From Luteolibacter sp. SL250 (GTDB lineage: Bacteria > Verrucomicrobiota > Verrucomicrobiia > Verrucomicrobiales > Akkermansiaceae), in the NCBI RefSeq assembly GCF_026625605.1, contig NZ_CP113054.1, forward strand, positions 3,534,001 through 3,598,000: a stretch of DNA of 64,000 nucleotides, read 5' to 3'. The notes under the pieces were generated by a model. The model worked only from the letters and a program-made list of their open reading frames with translations. It made no database searches and was not told the origin of the DNA. A program made the translations under genes and the position numbers. Within the stretch, counting starts at the first letter, position 1. Each line of letters starts with the position of its first letter. Positions 62,619 to 64,000 of this stretch are shown here, piece after piece.

Positions 62619-63495
62619 GGATTACTCCCTGAGGGAACTGGAATGCTTCATCGCGGTGGCGGAGGAACGGTCGTTCACACGGGCGGCCCGCCGGCTGCAT
62701 CTGGCGCAGCCACCGCTCTCCCGCCACGTGAAGGCGCTGGAGGAAAAGATCGGCGCGGTGCTGTTCATCCGCGAGCCGCGGGGAGTCTCGCTCACGGAAG
62801 CGGCGAACGTTTTTTACGAGGAGACCCGTAACATCCCCCGCCGCCTGCTGCGCGCCGGGGAGGCCGCGCGGCGCTGCGCCTCCGGGGAGATCTCCAGGCT
62901 CCGGCTGGGGTTCGTGAGCGCGGTGATGAGCGATGACCTCGCGGGAGTGTTCCGTTCGTTCCGCGCGGAGCATCCGCAGGTCCACATCACCCTGCACGAC
63001 CTGCCGCCGCAGGACCAGTTGGACGCCATCACCGACGGGCGGCTGGACGGCGGCTTCGTGGGGATCGAGCCGGACGACCCGCCCGCGGGCATCCGCTTCA
63101 TCCCCTGGCGGTCGGAACCGCTGGTCTGCCTGCTGCCCTCCGGTCATCCGCTGGCGGGGAACAAGACGGTGGCCCTTCCCGCGCTCGCGGAGGAATCTTT
63201 CGTCGCCATCTCCCGCAGTTCCGCCCCCGCCTTTGCGGACAAGGTGCGCGACCTGTGCGCCGCCGCAGGCTTCAGGCCGCGCATCATCCTGGAGTCACCG
63301 CGGGCGCAGGCCGTCGCCCTGATGGTCTCCGCCGGGTCCGGGATCGCCCTGCTGCCGGACACGCCCGCCGCGCTGGTGAAGCCGTCCGCCAAGGCCGTTC
63401 CGCTCCGCCCCGGCGTGAAGATCCGCCACGTTTTCGCCTGCCGGGAACGCCGCAGGGACGGGGCGATCACCGACTTCATCCGCCTGCTCCACTGA
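62617..63495 (+). CDS. LysR family transcription regulator
   Basis: The 292-residue protein starts at ATG 62617 with the winged helix-turn-helix ([20 protein letters not shown], then [20 protein letters not shown]) and has a type 2 periplasmic-binding-like effector domain ([41 protein letters not shown]). The resemblance is to BenM/CatM-like regulators with an aromatic or small-acid effector. The 42-base gap to ilvD holds a T-N11-A box, so regulation of ilvD and of its own gene is likely. The effector is unknown. Confidence 0.9.
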   Translation: MDYSLRELECFIAVAEERSFTRAARRLHLAQPPLSRHVKALEEKIGAVLFIREPRGVSLTEAANVFYEETRNIPRRLLRAGEAARRCASGEISRLRLGFVSAVMSDDLAGVFRSFRAEHPQVHITLHDLPPQDQLDAITDGRLDGGFVGIEPDDPPAGIRFIPWRSEPLVCLLPSGHPLAGNKTVALPALAEESFVAISRSSAPAFADKVRDLCAAAGFRPRIILESPRAQAVALMVSAGSGIALLPDTPAALVKPSAKAVPLRPGVKIRHVFACRERRRDGAITDFIRLLH

Positions 63496-63537
63496 AAGAG
63501 AAGGCCTTCCCGCCACGTTTCCCTGAACGCTTTTCCC

Positions 63538-64000
63538 ATGCCATTCCATCTTCCAGGCAAATCCCTGATGTTCATCCCCGCGGTGGTCGCCCCCGCCTGG
63601 ATCCTGTCCTCCTGCTCGACGGACAACTACGTCCGCAGCGCCGACGCGGAGGTACGCGGCATCATCGAGCACAACCAGAACCTGGTGCTGGACACCCCGG
63701 CCGCGCCGGTCGTGATCGACACGCCCTACTCGGAACTGAACCCGGACTACATCCAGCCGGAGATCATCGTCCGCGAGCGCCAGAAGGGCGAGCCCATGAG
63801 GATCACCCTGACGGAAGCCATCGACCTGTCCGTCCGCAGCCGCCGGGAATACCAGAACCAGCGGGAGAACCTGTATCTGGCCGCGCTCGATCTGACCCGT
63901 GCCCGGCACGACTACACGCCGCGGCTCACCTCTCTGGGCAGCAGGGCCACCCTGGAGTCCGCCCGTCTGAGGAATGCGAACGGAAACTACGACGAAACCT
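63538..64000 (+). CDS. TolC-like outer membrane protein, N-terminal part (runs off the window)
   Basis: The frame opens at ATG 63538 and is open to the window edge (154 codons). A lipobox-like WILSSC follows the signal segment, suggesting a lipoprotein. The motif MRITLTEAIDLSVRSRREYQ and then DYTPRLTSLGSRATLESARL matches the start of TolC/outer membrane efflux proteins, where LTEAI-type helices open the barrel. Such proteins form the exit duct of multidrug or type I secretion pumps. The partner pump genes would lie beyond the window. Confidence 0.7.
   Translation, partial: MPFHLPGKSLMFIPAVVAPAWILSSCSTDNYVRSADAEVRGIIEHNQNLVLDTPAAPVVIDTPYSELNPDYIQPEIIVRERQKGEPMRITLTEAIDLSVRSRREYQNQRENLYLAALDLTRARHDYTPRLTSLGSRATLESARLRNANGNYDET

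Noticed and set aside
62575-63147. N-terminal extension of ilvD
   Set aside because: It overlaps the LysR gene on the other strand and is not part of the IlvD family sequence.
1-64000. Transposases, prophage genes, rRNA and tRNA genes
   Set aside because: No transposase, integrase, structural phage gene, tRNA cloverleaf or rRNA segment was recognised on reading the window.

Overview
The window looks like chromosomal DNA of a verrucomicrobium (PVC superphylum), most like Verrucomicrobiaceae such as Luteolibacter or Haloferula. The GC content is high. The lineage call rests on protein content: a DUF1800/DUF1501 pair, a large Verru_Chthon-cassette-A-like protein with a pilin-type N-terminus, a PVC-type membrane-bound dehydrogenase fused to cytochrome c, a PEP-CTERM protein, an ECF sigma factor coupled to a Ser/Thr kinase, and threonyl-tRNA synthetase without a TGS domain. 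No rRNA, tRNA, CRISPR, prophage or transposase gene was seen.

Layout. 1-8.1 kb (minus): the start of an alginate-lyase-family gene and a giant 2518-residue DUF4062-STAND-TPR protein. 8.2-10.8 kb: a DUF6922 protein, lysA and, divergently, fdhD. 10.8-14.7 kb (minus): an operon of ECF sigma factor, Ser/Thr kinase and OsmC protein. 14.9-19.6 kb (plus): a coiled-coil and proline-rich gene pair, a DEAD-box helicase, a small orphan gene, ruvC and lipB. 19.6-21.6 kb: a flavohaemoglobin (hmp) divergent from a Crp/Fnr regulator around an FNR/NNR-type box. 21.7-33 kb: large secreted proteins, an AMP-dependent ligase and the DUF1800-DUF1501-pseudopilin-like operon. 33-38.2 kb: trpA, a vapBC-type toxin-antitoxin pair, dapF, a PEP-CTERM gene and thrS. 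38.4-41.8 kb: an accessory patch of small, mostly unrecognised genes. 42.4-43.8 kb: infC with an AUC start, then a HAD hydrolase. 43.9-53.2 kb: a pilin-like giant and its partner, the PVC dehydrogenase and a coiled-coil membrane protein. 53.2-54.2 kb: a repeat array. 54.3-64 kb: an atypical sigma-54 activator, a TPR protein, dapB, an inactive HtrA-like lipoprotein, ilvD divergent from a LysR regulator, and the start of a TolC-like gene.

How genes work together. Three diaminopimelate/lysine genes (lysA, dapF, dapB) are present but scattered. hmp and its neighbour form a likely nitric-oxide response unit. The sigma-kinase pair is a likely phosphorylation-controlled transcription switch.

The most distinctive non-genic feature is a family of small hairpins headed by GTAG (REP/BIME-like). 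They form a four-copy array of about 205 bp units at 53.2-54.2 kb and facing pairs at 38.2, 41.9 and probably 60.8 kb. Their stems vary by compensatory changes. The best candidates for an unusual system are the giant STAND protein and this REP family.
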